Assembly (NCBI RefSeq): GCF_000744825.1
Contig: NZ_JQMR01000001.1
Span: 992,001-1,056,000, forward strand
Source: Carnobacterium mobile DSM 4848
Lineage (GTDB): Bacteria; Bacillota; Bacilli; Lactobacillales; Carnobacteriaceae
Direction of reading: 5' to 3'
Length of the DNA stretch: 64,000 nucleotides
Part shown: in pieces, positions 10,145 through 17,440 of the stretch
How the letters are laid out: every line of letters begins with the position of its first letter
Position numbering within the stretch: position 1 is the stretch's first letter
Translations under genes and position numbers: made by a program
The notes under the pieces: model-generated
What the model was told of the DNA's origin: nothing
What the model saw: the letters and a program-made list of their open reading frames with translations, nothing else
Database searches by the model: none

Positions 10145-10571
10145 CCTCTAACTCATTGACAATATTTGCTAATACTCCATTAACAAATTTTCTTGATTTT
10201 TCATCACTGTATAATTTGGTAATTTCAAGTGCTTCATTCAAAGCAACTTTTGCTGGTACATCTGGCACATACAGCATTTCAAAAATAGCAATGCGCATAA
10301 TGACTCTATCCGTTTTTGCTAATCGATCCATTGACCAATTTTCAAGATGACTTTGAATCTTCTCATCAATTTCTGCTTGGTACTCCACCACGCCGGTTAC
10401 CAATAAATCTAGGTAACTTGGCACTGAAACTATTTCTACTTCATCTGATAAATCTTCTGCACTTGTTAAAGCCTGTTGCATAGCTTCTTCAATCGTAAGA
10501 TCTTTATTAGCCGATAGTTGAAATAGAGACTGTAAAGCTTTTTCTCTAATTTCACGTCTAGTTAAACTCAC
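10128..10571 (-). CDS. nusB: Transcription antitermination factor NusB
   Basis: The 147-residue helical protein starts with LTRREIREKALQSLFQLS and contains the core segment RLAKTDRVIMRIAIFEMLY (about 84-102) with VALNEALEITKLYSDEKSRKF, typical of NusB. It binds boxA RNA with NusE/S10 to keep polymerase going through rRNA operons. Its start overlaps the end of the Asp23 gene by 4 bases. Confidence 0.95.
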   Translation of the reverse strand: MSLTRREIREKALQSLFQLSANKDLTIEEAMQQALTSAEDLSDEVEIVSVPSYLDLLVTGVVEYQAEIDEKIQSHLENWSMDRLAKTDRVIMRIAIFEMLYVPDVPAKVALNEALEITKLYSDEKSRKFVNGVLANIVNELEEKEAE

Positions 10572-10993
10572 TCTTCTTCACCGTCTTCGTCATCCAAACT
10601 AAACAAATCTTTTAATTCTGTTTTTTCCGGTACGATCCCTACAATATGGACGTTTACTTCTTTTAACTCGATATCAGTCATTTGAACTAATTGTTCGCGT
10701 ACTTTTTCTTGCAGTTCTAACGCTACTTTCGGTACTGAAACCCCATAGTTTAAATAACAATAAATATCGACCTTTAAGCCCTCTTCATCAGAGGTTAAGT
10801 GCACTCCTTTTTTATGATCTACGCGACCAAATAATTCGGAAACACCTGAAGTTAACTTGCCTTGCATTGCATAAACACCGGCTACTTTATTTGCAGCAAT
10901 CCCCGAAATGATTTCAATGACTTCTGGTGCCACTTCGATTTCGCCAAGAGTTCCTTTTGTCTCGTTTACTGCAAAATTTAATTCTTCAGCCAT
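10568..10993 (-). CDS. Asp23/Gls24 family envelope stress protein (YqhY-like)
   Basis: The 141-residue protein has the Asp23 core: LGEIEVAPEVIEIISGIAA, GVYAMQGKL, a charged VDIYCYLNYGVSVPKVA strand pair, and VNVHIVGIV. Bacillus YqhY occupies the same place before nusB and is linked there to acetyl-CoA carboxylase control; no accBC genes lie beside it here. The C-terminus is very acidic (LDDEDGEEE). Confidence 0.9.
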   Translation of the reverse strand: MAEELNFAVNETKGTLGEIEVAPEVIEIISGIAANKVAGVYAMQGKLTSGVSELFGRVDHKKGVHLTSDEEGLKVDIYCYLNYGVSVPKVALELQEKVREQLVQMTDIELKEVNVHIVGIVPEKTELKDLFSLDDEDGEEE

Positions 10994-11033
10994 AAGGCAG
11001 ACCTCCTAATTGGTTTTTCTCTAAAAAGTATTC

Positions 11034-11591
11034 TTATGCACGCGAAACGTATGAACCATCTTGGGTATTGACCACGATCATATCATCCACATTTACAAAA
11101 AATGGAACGTTAACATTTGTACCTGTTTCTAACTTAGCCGTTTTAGTTCCGCCTGAAGAAGTATCGCCTCGGATGCCAGGTTCAGTTTCTGCAATTCTTA
11201 AAATAACCGTGTTTGGCAATTCAACCCCTAATATTTCTGAGTTATACATCATGATATGAACTTCCATATTTTCTTTCAAATATTTTAGCTCTTCTGTAAT
11301 AGACTCTGCGGGCAGTTCAATTTGTTCATAGTTTTCTGAATCCATGAAAACATGAGAATCTCCGCTTTCATACAAATATTGCATTTTACGATTATCAATT
11401 TGAGCTTTCCCAACTTTTTCACCAGCCCGGAAAGTTTTTTCTTGAACCGCGCCATTTCTTAAATTTCTTAATTTAGAACGGACAAAAGCAGCACCTTTAC
11501 CTGGTTTAACATGTTGGAAATCGATAACACGCCAAATTCCTCCATCAAATTCAATCGTTAATCCTGTTTTAAAATCATTTACAGAAATCAT
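11034..11591 (-). CDS. efp: Translation elongation factor P
   Basis: EF-P relieves ribosome stalling at polyproline stretches. The 185-residue protein has the three beta-barrel domains of the family, with the domain I loop [12 protein letters not shown] placing Lys32 at the tip; this is the residue modified in many bacteria. The C-terminal OB domain includes the EF-P signature region near [13 protein letters not shown]. It is followed by the asp23-nusB pair. Confidence 0.97.
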   Translation of the reverse strand: MISVNDFKTGLTIEFDGGIWRVIDFQHVKPGKGAAFVRSKLRNLRNGAVQEKTFRAGEKVGKAQIDNRKMQYLYESGDSHVFMDSENYEQIELPAESITEELKYLKENMEVHIMMYNSEILGVELPNTVILRIAETEPGIRGDTSSGGTKTAKLETGTNVNVPFFVNVDDMIVVNTQDGSYVSRA

Positions 11592-11686
11592 TTAATTTTC
11601 CTCCTAGAATCGTTCCTATTTTCTGTTTCAGTGTATCATTTTTTCAAACAACTTCCTAATAAAAATTGTTCTGTTATCACTAATTT

Positions 11687-12748
11687 CTACAGAATAATCA
11701 GTTCTTTAGGCGAATGAACGATTACTTCATTTCCAAATTCTGTGATGACTAAATCGTCTTCTATCCGTACGCCTCCGATTCCCGGCAAATAAATACCCGG
11801 TTCGTCTGTGATCACATTTCCTGGAACAAATAATTTAGTGGCTGATTTTGAAACATTCGGTCCTTCATGGATTTCTAATCCAATACCATGTCCTGTTGAA
11901 TGACCAAAAGCTTCGCCATAACCGTAGCTTGCGATATGATCACGCGCCACAGCGTCTAATTCCACTCCTGACATTCCTGGTTTAGCAGCATCAATTACTT
12001 TTAATTGAGCTTCCAACGTAATTGCATAAATTTCTTTTAGCTTTTCATCCGGTTCTCCCACAGCAAAAGTACGTGTCATATCTGAAACGTATCCTTCGTA
12101 GTAACAACCAAAATCAATGGTAACGAAGTCGCCTGTTTCAATCAATTTCTGACTTGCTACACCGTGAGGCATAGCTGAACGAATACCGCTGGCTACGATT
12201 GTATCAAATGAAACCCCTGTTGCTCCTAATCCACGCATATGGAAATCTAGTAAATTTGCCACTTCTATTTCAGACATTCCTGGTTTGATCTCACCTAAAA
12301 TATATTGGAAAGCTGCATCAGAAATTGAACAAGCTTTTTTGATCGTTTCAATTTCAACATCTTCTTTGACTTCTCGTAATTCTTCTATTAAGTTTGAAAC
12401 AGGTATTAATTCACTTGAGATAACTTGTTCTAATAATTCAAATGTACTAAAAGTAACAAAGTCCTGTTCAAAACCAAGCGTTTCAATTTTATCTGCTTCT
12501 GCTATCCGCGCTACTTCATCATAAATAGGTCCACTATTTTGTACAATTTCAAATCCGACGGCTTGAGCAGCAGCTTGTTCTGTATAACGAAAGTCAGTTA
12601 TAAAGTAAGCAGTATGATGAGTGATCACACTTAATCCTGTAGTGCCGGTAAAATTGGATACGTAACGTAAATTATAAGGGCTAGTGATTAGTAATGCATC
12701 TAAGCCTCTTTGTCTCATGCCTTCTCTTACTTTTTTCAATCGAGACAT
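11687..12748 (-). CDS. Xaa-Pro aminopeptidase / dipeptidase (YqhT-like, M24B)
   Basis: The 353-residue protein has a creatinase-like N-terminal domain (about 1-125) and an M24 pita-bread catalytic domain. The dinuclear metal ligands are visible: Asp in TIDFGCYYEGYVSD, Asp in DMTRTF, His in GHSTGHGIGLEIHEGP, and Glu in DEPGIY and RIEDD. It removes or cleaves peptides next to proline. It lies directly upstream of efp, a pairing conserved in Bacillota. Confidence 0.93.
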   Translation of the reverse strand: MSRLKKVREGMRQRGLDALLITSPYNLRYVSNFTGTTGLSVITHHTAYFITDFRYTEQAAAQAVGFEIVQNSGPIYDEVARIAEADKIETLGFEQDFVTFSTFELLEQVISSELIPVSNLIEELREVKEDVEIETIKKACSISDAAFQYILGEIKPGMSEIEVANLLDFHMRGLGATGVSFDTIVASGIRSAMPHGVASQKLIETGDFVTIDFGCYYEGYVSDMTRTFAVGEPDEKLKEIYAITLEAQLKVIDAAKPGMSGVELDAVARDHIASYGYGEAFGHSTGHGIGLEIHEGPNVSKSATKLFVPGNVITDEPGIYLPGIGGVRIEDDLVITEFGNEVIVHSPKELIIL

Positions 12749-12840
12749 TCATCCTCACTCCTCATCTTTTAGTTTCTTGTTAAAACTAATTGTCGTGCAT
12801 AACTCAGCATAATTCAACCCATTATACCAAATTATGAATT

Positions 12841-12886
12841 AAAAAGAAATAACCCTCAGATTTTCCTAAGGGCTACTTCTTTTTTG
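12841..12886 (-). terminator. Intrinsic terminator of the comG operon
   Basis: On the - strand the arms aaaagaagtagccct and agggttatttctttt pair with a few mismatches and are followed by T residues. It overlaps the comGG 3' end and separates the com genes from pepP. Confidence 0.7.
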
Positions 12887-13297
12887 AGAGACCTGCTCAT
12901 TTTCAGTGTATTCTGCAGATTCGTATTCACTTGTGTCTTGTTCCGCCGTACCTGATACTGTTGAATCAGCAGGCATATCAACCGTAATAGACAGTTGCTT
13001 TAAAAATGATTTATCTGCTGTACCAGTCAATAAATAAGAGGTTCCGCTAATCTTTTTCACGCGTACTGTTCCAGTTTTGAAAGTAAAAAAAGCTTCTTGC
13101 AGATCAGGATCAATCGTTAACTGCTCTCTTAATTCTGCTTTAGATAGTTCTAACATGGTTTGGATCACATAATAATTTTCAGTTGTCTTCATTTGCTGCA
13201 TCTGATTTTTATAAATCCGAGCTGTGCTCATCGTAACGGTTGCTAATAGAAAAACAAAAATAACTACAGAAGGTAAAATAGCTCCTTTTTGATTCAT
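12866..13297 (-). CDS. comGG: Competence pseudopilus protein ComGG
   Basis: The 143-residue product is the last gene of the comG operon. It has a short charged N-terminus and a hydrophobic helix (GAILPSVVIFVFLLATVTMS) like a minor pseudopilin. It lacks a canonical prepilin cleavage motif, as ComGG proteins often do. It overlaps comGF by 4 bases. The call rests mainly on position and topology because ComGG is poorly conserved. Confidence 0.8.
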   Translation of the reverse strand: MNQKGAILPSVVIFVFLLATVTMSTARIYKNQMQQMKTTENYYVIQTMLELSKAELREQLTIDPDLQEAFFTFKTGTVRVKKISGTSYLLTGTADKSFLKQLSITVDMPADSTVSGTAEQDTSEYESAEYTENEQVSQKRSSP

Positions 13298-13851
13298 TTT
13301 TGCGGCACCTCAATCGTTTGAGCAAGGTTTATTTGGGCTGCATACGTTTCTTTGTTGGAAAATGTCACTTGTAAAATCAAAATATCTTCTTTTTTTGAAA
13401 AAGAAAATTTACTGACTTGCATCAATAACGGTTGGTAACCCCCCGCATCAGTAGTTTTGATAAACACCGGTTTCTTCAGATCTTTTTGATAAATAATTAT
13501 ACGTTGAACTTTTCCTACTGTATTTTTTTCTTCAAATCTTACTTTACTAGCCGTTACATCACTCAGTGCCAGCCCTTTGATTTCATATTCAAATTGATTT
13601 AGAAATAGCTGCCATTCTAGTTGGCGATCTTGAAAAGTTTGAGCGCGAATCGTTTGAAATTGGCCGATTGAAAAACTGATCAAGGAAACACTCAACATTA
13701 AAACGGACATACCAATAAGCGTTTCTAATAAAACAAACCCTTTACTGTTAAGGGAGATTGATTTTAGATGAAAGCAGTTCGACTGTTCGTTGGTGTTGAT
13801 TATCCCGGATGCAGATTTTCTTTTTTTGGCTGCTTTCCACAATAATTTCAT
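13294..13851 (-). CDS. comGF: Competence minor pseudopilin ComGF
   Basis: The 185-residue product contains SKGFVLLETLIGMSVLMLSV (about 36-55), a prepilin-like hydrophobic segment with the conserved Glu, then a globular part typical of ComGF. The start is unusual, because it puts 35 basic residues ahead of the segment and overlaps comGE by 104 bases. A strong ribosome site (aggagg, 8 bases before the ATG) supports it, and no ATG, GTG or TTG lies closer to the segment. Confidence 0.85.
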   Translation of the reverse strand: MKLLWKAAKKRKSASGIINTNEQSNCFHLKSISLNSKGFVLLETLIGMSVLMLSVSLISFSIGQFQTIRAQTFQDRQLEWQLFLNQFEYEIKGLALSDVTASKVRFEEKNTVGKVQRIIIYQKDLKKPVFIKTTDAGGYQPLLMQVSKFSFSKKEDILILQVTFSNKETYAAQINLAQTIEVPQK

Positions 13852-14095
13852 ATACGTTGCCTCCTGTTTGCCAAGAGGTATCTACTTCTTGACCAAGCGC
13901 AATTTTTTGTGATTGTTCATATCCAATTCGCACCATATCCACTGTCTTTTTTTCTTCTTTAATAGTAACGAGTAGATCTGTAACTACCGGCAGATAAACG
14001 CTGATACAAAGAGTGATGATCAAAAAAGCCGTTAAACTTTCTAATAAAACATATCCCTTTTGATTTAACCGTTTAATCCCAATGATAACGACCAC
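13748..14095 (-). CDS. comGE: Competence minor pseudopilin ComGE
   Basis: The 115-residue product carries the prepilin-like N-terminus NQKGYVLLESLTAFLIITL with Glu at position +5 after the Gly. It belongs to the DNA-uptake pseudopilus at the membrane. The start is uncertain, since a GTG overlapping the comGD end is the best in-frame candidate. It overlaps comGD by 23 bases and comGF by 104. Confidence 0.82.
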   Translation of the reverse strand: MVVIIGIKRLNQKGYVLLESLTAFLIITLCISVYLPVVTDLLVTIKEEKKTVDMVRIGYEQSQKIALGQEVDTSWQTGGNVYEIIVESSQKKKICIRDNQHQRTVELLSSKINLP

Positions 14096-14510
14096 TTCCT
14101 AACTGAAATACTAACCCATGCCGTATTCCATCAATATCAAAATACAAAGTGGAAAAACTTTGCAGATTTCCGCTGCCTCCATTAAAAATATATTGCTTGT
14201 TTGACGGTGTTGTTACATTTTCCGGTAACTGCAATTGATATGTCACTTCTTTTTCTGCTTCAGGAAACGTTCTAAAAGAAATCATGCCTTTCTTTGCCGA
14301 AACATCTATTACAGACCAATTTCCTGATAATACCGCATGATTTTGCGCCATTGTTATGCTGCTCTGCAAATCTTCAATAAATAATTGTGTTGCTGTATCT
14401 TTAATTATTTTTTGAGAAAATACTGTTGGAACACTTAACATCGTAGCTGTGATCAATAAGACTAAAAGCATTTCAATGAATACCATTCCTTGGCAATTTA
14501 ACCTCTTCAT
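14073..14510 (-). CDS. comGD: Competence minor pseudopilin ComGD
   Basis: The 145-residue product has the prepilin N-terminus NCQGMVFIEMLLVLLI, a class III signal with Glu+5, and a C-terminal globular domain. It follows comGC with a 4-base overlap. Its normal transcription from the promoter upstream of comGA is interrupted by the 47-kb prophage. Confidence 0.88.
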   Translation of the reverse strand: MKRLNCQGMVFIEMLLVLLITATMLSVPTVFSQKIIKDTATQLFIEDLQSSITMAQNHAVLSGNWSVIDVSAKKGMISFRTFPEAEKEVTYQLQLPENVTTPSNKQYIFNGGSGNLQSFSTLYFDIDGIRHGLVFQLGSGRYHWD

Positions 14511-14788
14511 GGACTAGTAGACTTAGCGCTGACTTTTCCGTTGCTTATTTCAAGTTTTTCATTTGCCTGCTTTAATTGGGCATCGCTTAGATAATCAGCA
14601 GCTTTCAATACTTCAAAATTAGGTGCTTTTTCATTTTGTTCCATCTCATATAATTCGACTTGAGTTTGTACAACGGTCACAAGTGCTTTCGTACCTTGGT
14701 TATCGACTTTTTGTTTTTGCTGTACTACATTTGGTATGATCAATAACATCAAAATTGAAATCACAAAAAGCACTAAAACCATCTCAAT
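14507..14788 (-). pseudogene. comGC: comGC, 3' part, separated by prophage insertion
   Basis: This is the distal part of the major pseudopilin gene comGC. From the 9-base core it reads IEM-VLVLFVISILMLLI and on to residue 107, the stop at 14507. The matching 5' part is at 62080..62130. Joined at the core the frame is intact and gives GFTLIEM-VLVLFVISIL, a perfect prepilin hydrophobic N-terminus. Integrated, this part has an ATG inside the core but no clear ribosome site, so it probably yields no functional pilin. Confidence 0.95.
14780..14788. repeat. Left attachment-site core of the prophage
   Basis: The 9 bases catctcaat occur here and at 62080..62088, and mark where host comGC sequence meets phage sequence. 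Outside the core the two junctions diverge at once. The crossover falls in the codons for Ile-Glu-Met of ComGC. Confidence 0.9.
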
Positions 14789-14819
14789 AATAGATATTCA
14801 ATATATTTAATTGTGCAAA

Positions 14820-14855
14820 AAAAGAACCTACCTATATAATAGGCGGGTTCTTTTT
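14820..14855. terminator. Bidirectional terminator at the left prophage end
   Basis: The arms aagaacctaccta and taggcgggttctt pair with a small internal mismatch and have A and T runs on both sides. It can insulate the left phage genes from transcription across the comGC junction in either direction. Confidence 0.7.
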
Positions 14856-14952
14856 CATTGTGAGTAGGATGACAATTTATTTTAACGTTTTTAAAGTTAA
14901 TTGATATTATCTGCATATATTATAAGTACCACATAAAAAAGGAGAATAATTT

Positions 14953-15192
14953 ATGGAAAAGAATTTGAAAGAACTGCATCCCGATTCATCAATGTTCCTG
15001 TTTGAAGATAATGGTTTAAGAATTGAAGCTTTTGGTTCAATTGATGGTCCTTATGTAAAAGTTAGCTATGAGGAACATCTATCCACCTATTCTTGCTACA
15101 ATGTTATGAAGGCAATTGTGCTTGCGAAAACATTGGTCAATGAATACAAAAATAAGATAAAATCTATTGAAGATCTTTTTGATGCACTTTAA
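14953..15192 (+). CDS. Hypothetical phage protein, 79 residues
   Basis: I do not recognise this small acidic protein. It has no membrane segment and no clear motif. A good ribosome site (aaaaaaggag) precedes the ATG, and a terminator follows, so it looks like a single-gene transcript on the accessory + strand at the left phage end. Confidence 0.6.
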   Translation: MEKNLKELHPDSSMFLFEDNGLRIEAFGSIDGPYVKVSYEEHLSTYSCYNVMKAIVLAKTLVNEYKNKIKSIEDLFDAL

Positions 15193-15211
15193 ATATAATG
15201 AATCATCCTTT

Positions 15212-15243
15212 TACCCTTACAGATTATTTGTGAGGGTATTTTA
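15212..15243 (+). terminator. Intrinsic terminator
   Basis: The arms taccctcaca-like sequence tacccttaca and tgtgagggta pair with one mismatch around a short loop, followed by tttta. It separates the 79-residue gene from the SOS-controlled operon. Confidence 0.7.
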
Positions 15244-15256
15244 ATATTCTGTTCGC

Positions 15257-15285
15257 TTTACAAATCGAACACTCGTTCGTATAAT
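15257..15285 (+). promoter_or_regulatory. SigA promoter with a LexA (SOS) box in its spacer
   Basis: A -35 tttaca (15257-15262) and a perfect -10 tataat (15280-15285) are 17 bases apart. The spacer contains cgaacactcgttcg (15266-15279), a perfect match to the Gram-positive LexA/DinR consensus CGAAC-N4-GTTCG. LexA bound here would block polymerase, so the three genes downstream should be induced by DNA damage. Confidence 0.9.
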
Positions 15286-15303
15286 AAATGTGAGGTGAAG
15301 GAT

Positions 15304-15567
15304 ATGAAGAAAAAGATGACTATACAAGAATTCAATCAGGACTACATGCTAATAAACGAGCAGCAAATGCTATTTGAAGACTATCCAGAAAAAGCACAAT
15401 TCGATTACATACGAAAGCACTGTTACCATGAAGAAAATATAAAGTTCACTATCAACTATATGGGAATGCTTTCTGATATCCGTATGGGAGAACCAGGAAG
15501 TCACAGAATGGATGGAGTTCCTTTTGGGTACAATGCTTTTAGATTCATTATTGAAGCGGAGGTATGA
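15304..15567 (+). CDS. SOS-controlled small protein, 87 residues, function unknown
   Basis: This is the first gene behind the LexA-box promoter. The ATG at 15304 has aggtg 6 bases upstream; a GTG 9 bases earlier is possible but badly spaced. The protein is charged, with FTINYMGMLSDIRMG in the middle. Phages often place YolD-like genes behind LexA boxes, and the size and strand-rich core are only loosely compatible with that, so I do not assign it. Confidence 0.65.
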   Translation: MKKKMTIQEFNQDYMLINEQQMLFEDYPEKAQFDYIRKHCYHEENIKFTINYMGMLSDIRMGEPGSHRMDGVPFGYNAFRFIIEAEV

Positions 15568-15656
15568 TTATGGATGACGTTTGGGGTTTGGGAGAAAGTA
15601 GTTTAGTCAATATAGAAAATGAAATAGAGAGCCTATTGAAGGAGGAACAATCATGA
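15564..15656 (+). CDS. Tiny coupled ORF, 30 residues
   Basis: Its ATG overlaps the stop of the gene before it (atga), and its own stop overlaps the ATG of the SSB-like gene (atga). This double coupling suggests it is translated or at least keeps ribosomes moving to the next gene. The acidic product contains ENEIESLLKEE, probably a short helix. Function unknown. Confidence 0.5.
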   Translation: MIMDDVWGLGESSLVNIENEIESLLKEEQS

Positions 15657-15964
15657 ATTTTGCTATTTTGACAGGTAAAGTTATTTCGGAAGTTAAAGTG
15701 ATCAATACGGAAAATGGCACTCCCCTATGCCGTTTCACGTTAGAAGTAGATGATCGCAAATTTAATTGTATAGTCGCTGGAATGAAGGCTTACAAATTTA
15801 TGTATGACGTCGAAGAGGATGCAGTCATTACTATCGAAGGAACTATCAATGATCGGATGCAGTTAGTTGTTCAGAAGTATGTGATTGAGTCTAGACCTAG
15901 CTATTTCGGGCAGATATTTGATTATAAAGGAAGAAAGATGCCACATAAGAAGGTTATGTTTTAG
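15653..15964 (+). CDS. SSB-like OB-fold protein in an SOS operon
   Basis: The 103-residue product starts NFAILTGKVISEVKV, continues CRFTLEVDDRKFNCIVAG and has ITIEGTINDRMQLVVQKYVI, the strand pattern of an SSB OB fold. It lacks the acidic C-terminal tip of a true SSB, and a separate full SSB gene lies at 45592..46077. A role in single-stranded DNA handling after DNA damage or during induction is inferred from fold and from the LexA promoter. Confidence 0.7.
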   Translation: MNFAILTGKVISEVKVINTENGTPLCRFTLEVDDRKFNCIVAGMKAYKFMYDVEEDAVITIEGTINDRMQLVVQKYVIESRPSYFGQIFDYKGRKMPHKKVMF

Positions 15965-16004
15965 ATAACTTGGTTTTATTTTTTTGGCGTTAAAGCAAAT
16001 TCCC

Positions 16005-16033
16005 TTTACATAGGTTTTTTCTACCTATATACT
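16005..16033 (+). promoter_or_regulatory. Promoter with inverted-repeat operator before the Panacea pair
   Basis: A -35 tttaca (16005-16010) and -10 tatact (16028-16033) are 17 bases apart. The spacer is bounded by a perfect inverted repeat, ataggt (16010-16015) and acctat (16023-16028). This is a classic place for autorepression by an antitoxin or antitoxin-toxin complex. Confidence 0.7.
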
Positions 16034-16099
16034 AAGGTTAATAATAGATTATTTATAAAGCAAACTAAAAACTAATAGCAATAAAAGGAGTTGACTGTG

Positions 16100-16630
16100 A
16101 TGACAAAAGATAACAACTACTTTTTTAAAAGCGTAGATGATCTTGTCACTCATTTAAAAACATTAAATCCGGATATCGGGCCACTTAGATTACAAAAAAC
16201 GTTGTATTTCCTCTATGCTTTTTATGGCGCAACATACGGTTCAATCAAGGCCGGCGATGGCATCTCAGAAATCAGTAGCAATACAAATTATCCAACTAGA
16301 CTTTTTGAGGGTAATTTCGAAGCTTGGCAATACGGTCCGGTTTTTAGAGAGGTCTATTTTAAAAACAAAGCAGGCAATTATGATGGTGTTGCAGATAAAA
16401 CAGAAACTGATTATAAAACTACTAAACAACAAGATGTAATTAAATTTGTTGATGGACTGGTGGAAGATTTGGACGAAATGAGTGATTTTGCGCTGGTAGA
16501 TAGAACTCATCAAGACGAAGCGTGGAAAAATAAATTCGATCAGGCTGATCCTCGTAAAAGCAGCGATATAGATAATGACGAACTTGTAGCAGAATACGTC
16601 AAAAAAATTGCTGAGACAAGTTCTATATGA
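16100..16630 (+). CDS. Panacea-domain (DUF4065, SocA-like) putative antitoxin
   Basis: The 176-residue protein has the Panacea pattern GPLRLQKTLYFLYAFYGATY near the N-terminus, a mid-segment FEGNFEAWQYGPVFREVYF, and a helical C-terminal part. Panacea proteins act as antitoxins that neutralise many unrelated toxins encoded beside them, often in prophages. The ATG at 16100 has ggag 9 bases upstream. Its stop overlaps the start of the following gene by 4 bases, so the two are co-expressed. The domain call is firm; the antitoxin role here is inferred. Confidence 0.8.
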   Translation: MTKDNNYFFKSVDDLVTHLKTLNPDIGPLRLQKTLYFLYAFYGATYGSIKAGDGISEISSNTNYPTRLFEGNFEAWQYGPVFREVYFKNKAGNYDGVADKTETDYKTTKQQDVIKFVDGLVEDLDEMSDFALVDRTHQDEAWKNKFDQADPRKSSDIDNDELVAEYVKKIAETSSI

Positions 16631-17361
16631 ACTCATTGTTTAAGCAAGTTTTAAATAATGATGCACATAAAGAGTCTGCTTCCATCCATAAAAAAGTATT
16701 GACGGAGAGTGCTTCTGCAAATAAAGAAGTGCTCTCTTCTTCCAGTAGCAAAAAAGTTTTAGATACTAAACCTAATTATTCAGCAGCTATTCAACAACCT
16801 GAACCTACTATAAAATGTAGATTATTCAAGGATAAGGTTTTTGATTCAATTGACATACCTAATGAAGAGTTTATAAATTTTCTTCCAGAAAAGCTTTTAA
16901 TAGATGATGACACTATAACCCAATTAAATATTATTGCTGAGGATGAAAGTTGCCTTCACAAAAATTATGATCGTCGAGAAGCTCCGCCAGTTGGTTATTA
17001 TGGATTACATAAGAATCATATATTAAATATTATCAGAGCGTATGAAAATAAATTCAACTGTAGTAGCAAAGAATTAGAAAATGCATTATTAGAAGGTAGG
17101 ATAAGAAAATCTACTCTACCTAGCGGTACATCTAAAGGCAAAACAAGAGTCATTTCTTTGTATGAAAAAGATATTGAAGAAAACCAATCATATTTTAATC
17201 TGCTTTTTATTGACCTTTATCATCTTTTTGTTCCTAGCGGACACGCCGGGCTTGATTCCGTGACGTCTTTAAAACGAACGTATAATGACTATAAACGTAA
17301 CCCCACTCATATCCACGAGATTTTAAAAAAAGAAAAGTTTACTTGGCATAATGAGTCGTAA
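16627..17361 (+). CDS. Putative toxin partner of the Panacea gene, unknown family
   Basis: I do not recognise this 244-residue protein. Residues 1-60 are low-complexity and Ser/Lys-rich, with a short motif repeated three times (HKKVL, NKEVL, KKVLD). The rest is a mixed alpha/beta domain with conserved-looking HKNYDRREAPP, GYYGLHKNHI and HLFVPSGHAG. It is translationally coupled to the Panacea gene and closed by its own terminator. Being the second gene of a Panacea pair, it is the natural toxin candidate, but nothing in it proves an activity. Confidence 0.6.
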   Translation: MNSLFKQVLNNDAHKESASIHKKVLTESASANKEVLSSSSSKKVLDTKPNYSAAIQQPEPTIKCRLFKDKVFDSIDIPNEEFINFLPEKLLIDDDTITQLNIIAEDESCLHKNYDRREAPPVGYYGLHKNHILNIIRAYENKFNCSSKELENALLEGRIRKSTLPSGTSKGKTRVISLYEKDIEENQSYFNLLFIDLYHLFVPSGHAGLDSVTSLKRTYNDYKRNPTHIHEILKKEKFTWHNES

Positions 17362-17368
17362 TATGTAT

Positions 17369-17405
17369 AAAAGACCTCCAACCATAATCGGCTAGAGGTC
17401 TTTTT
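17369..17405. terminator. Bidirectional terminator between the Panacea pair and the endolysin
   Basis: The perfect arms aaaagacctc and gaggtctttt end both the + strand accessory operon and the - strand lysis operon. A further tight hairpin with arms tggtcga and tcgacca lies at 17412-17427. Confidence 0.85.
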
Positions 17406-17440
17406 CTAAACTGGTCGATTTCGACCATGTTAGATTTATA

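Noticed and set aside
16265-16636. A 123-codon - strand frame opposite the Panacea gene
   Set aside because: It has no ribosome site and overlaps a well supported gene with a known domain.
14789-17361. Reading the left accessory genes as a separate mobile element
   Set aside because: They lie inside the attachment cores and no second set of ends or integrase was seen, so they are treated as part of the prophage.
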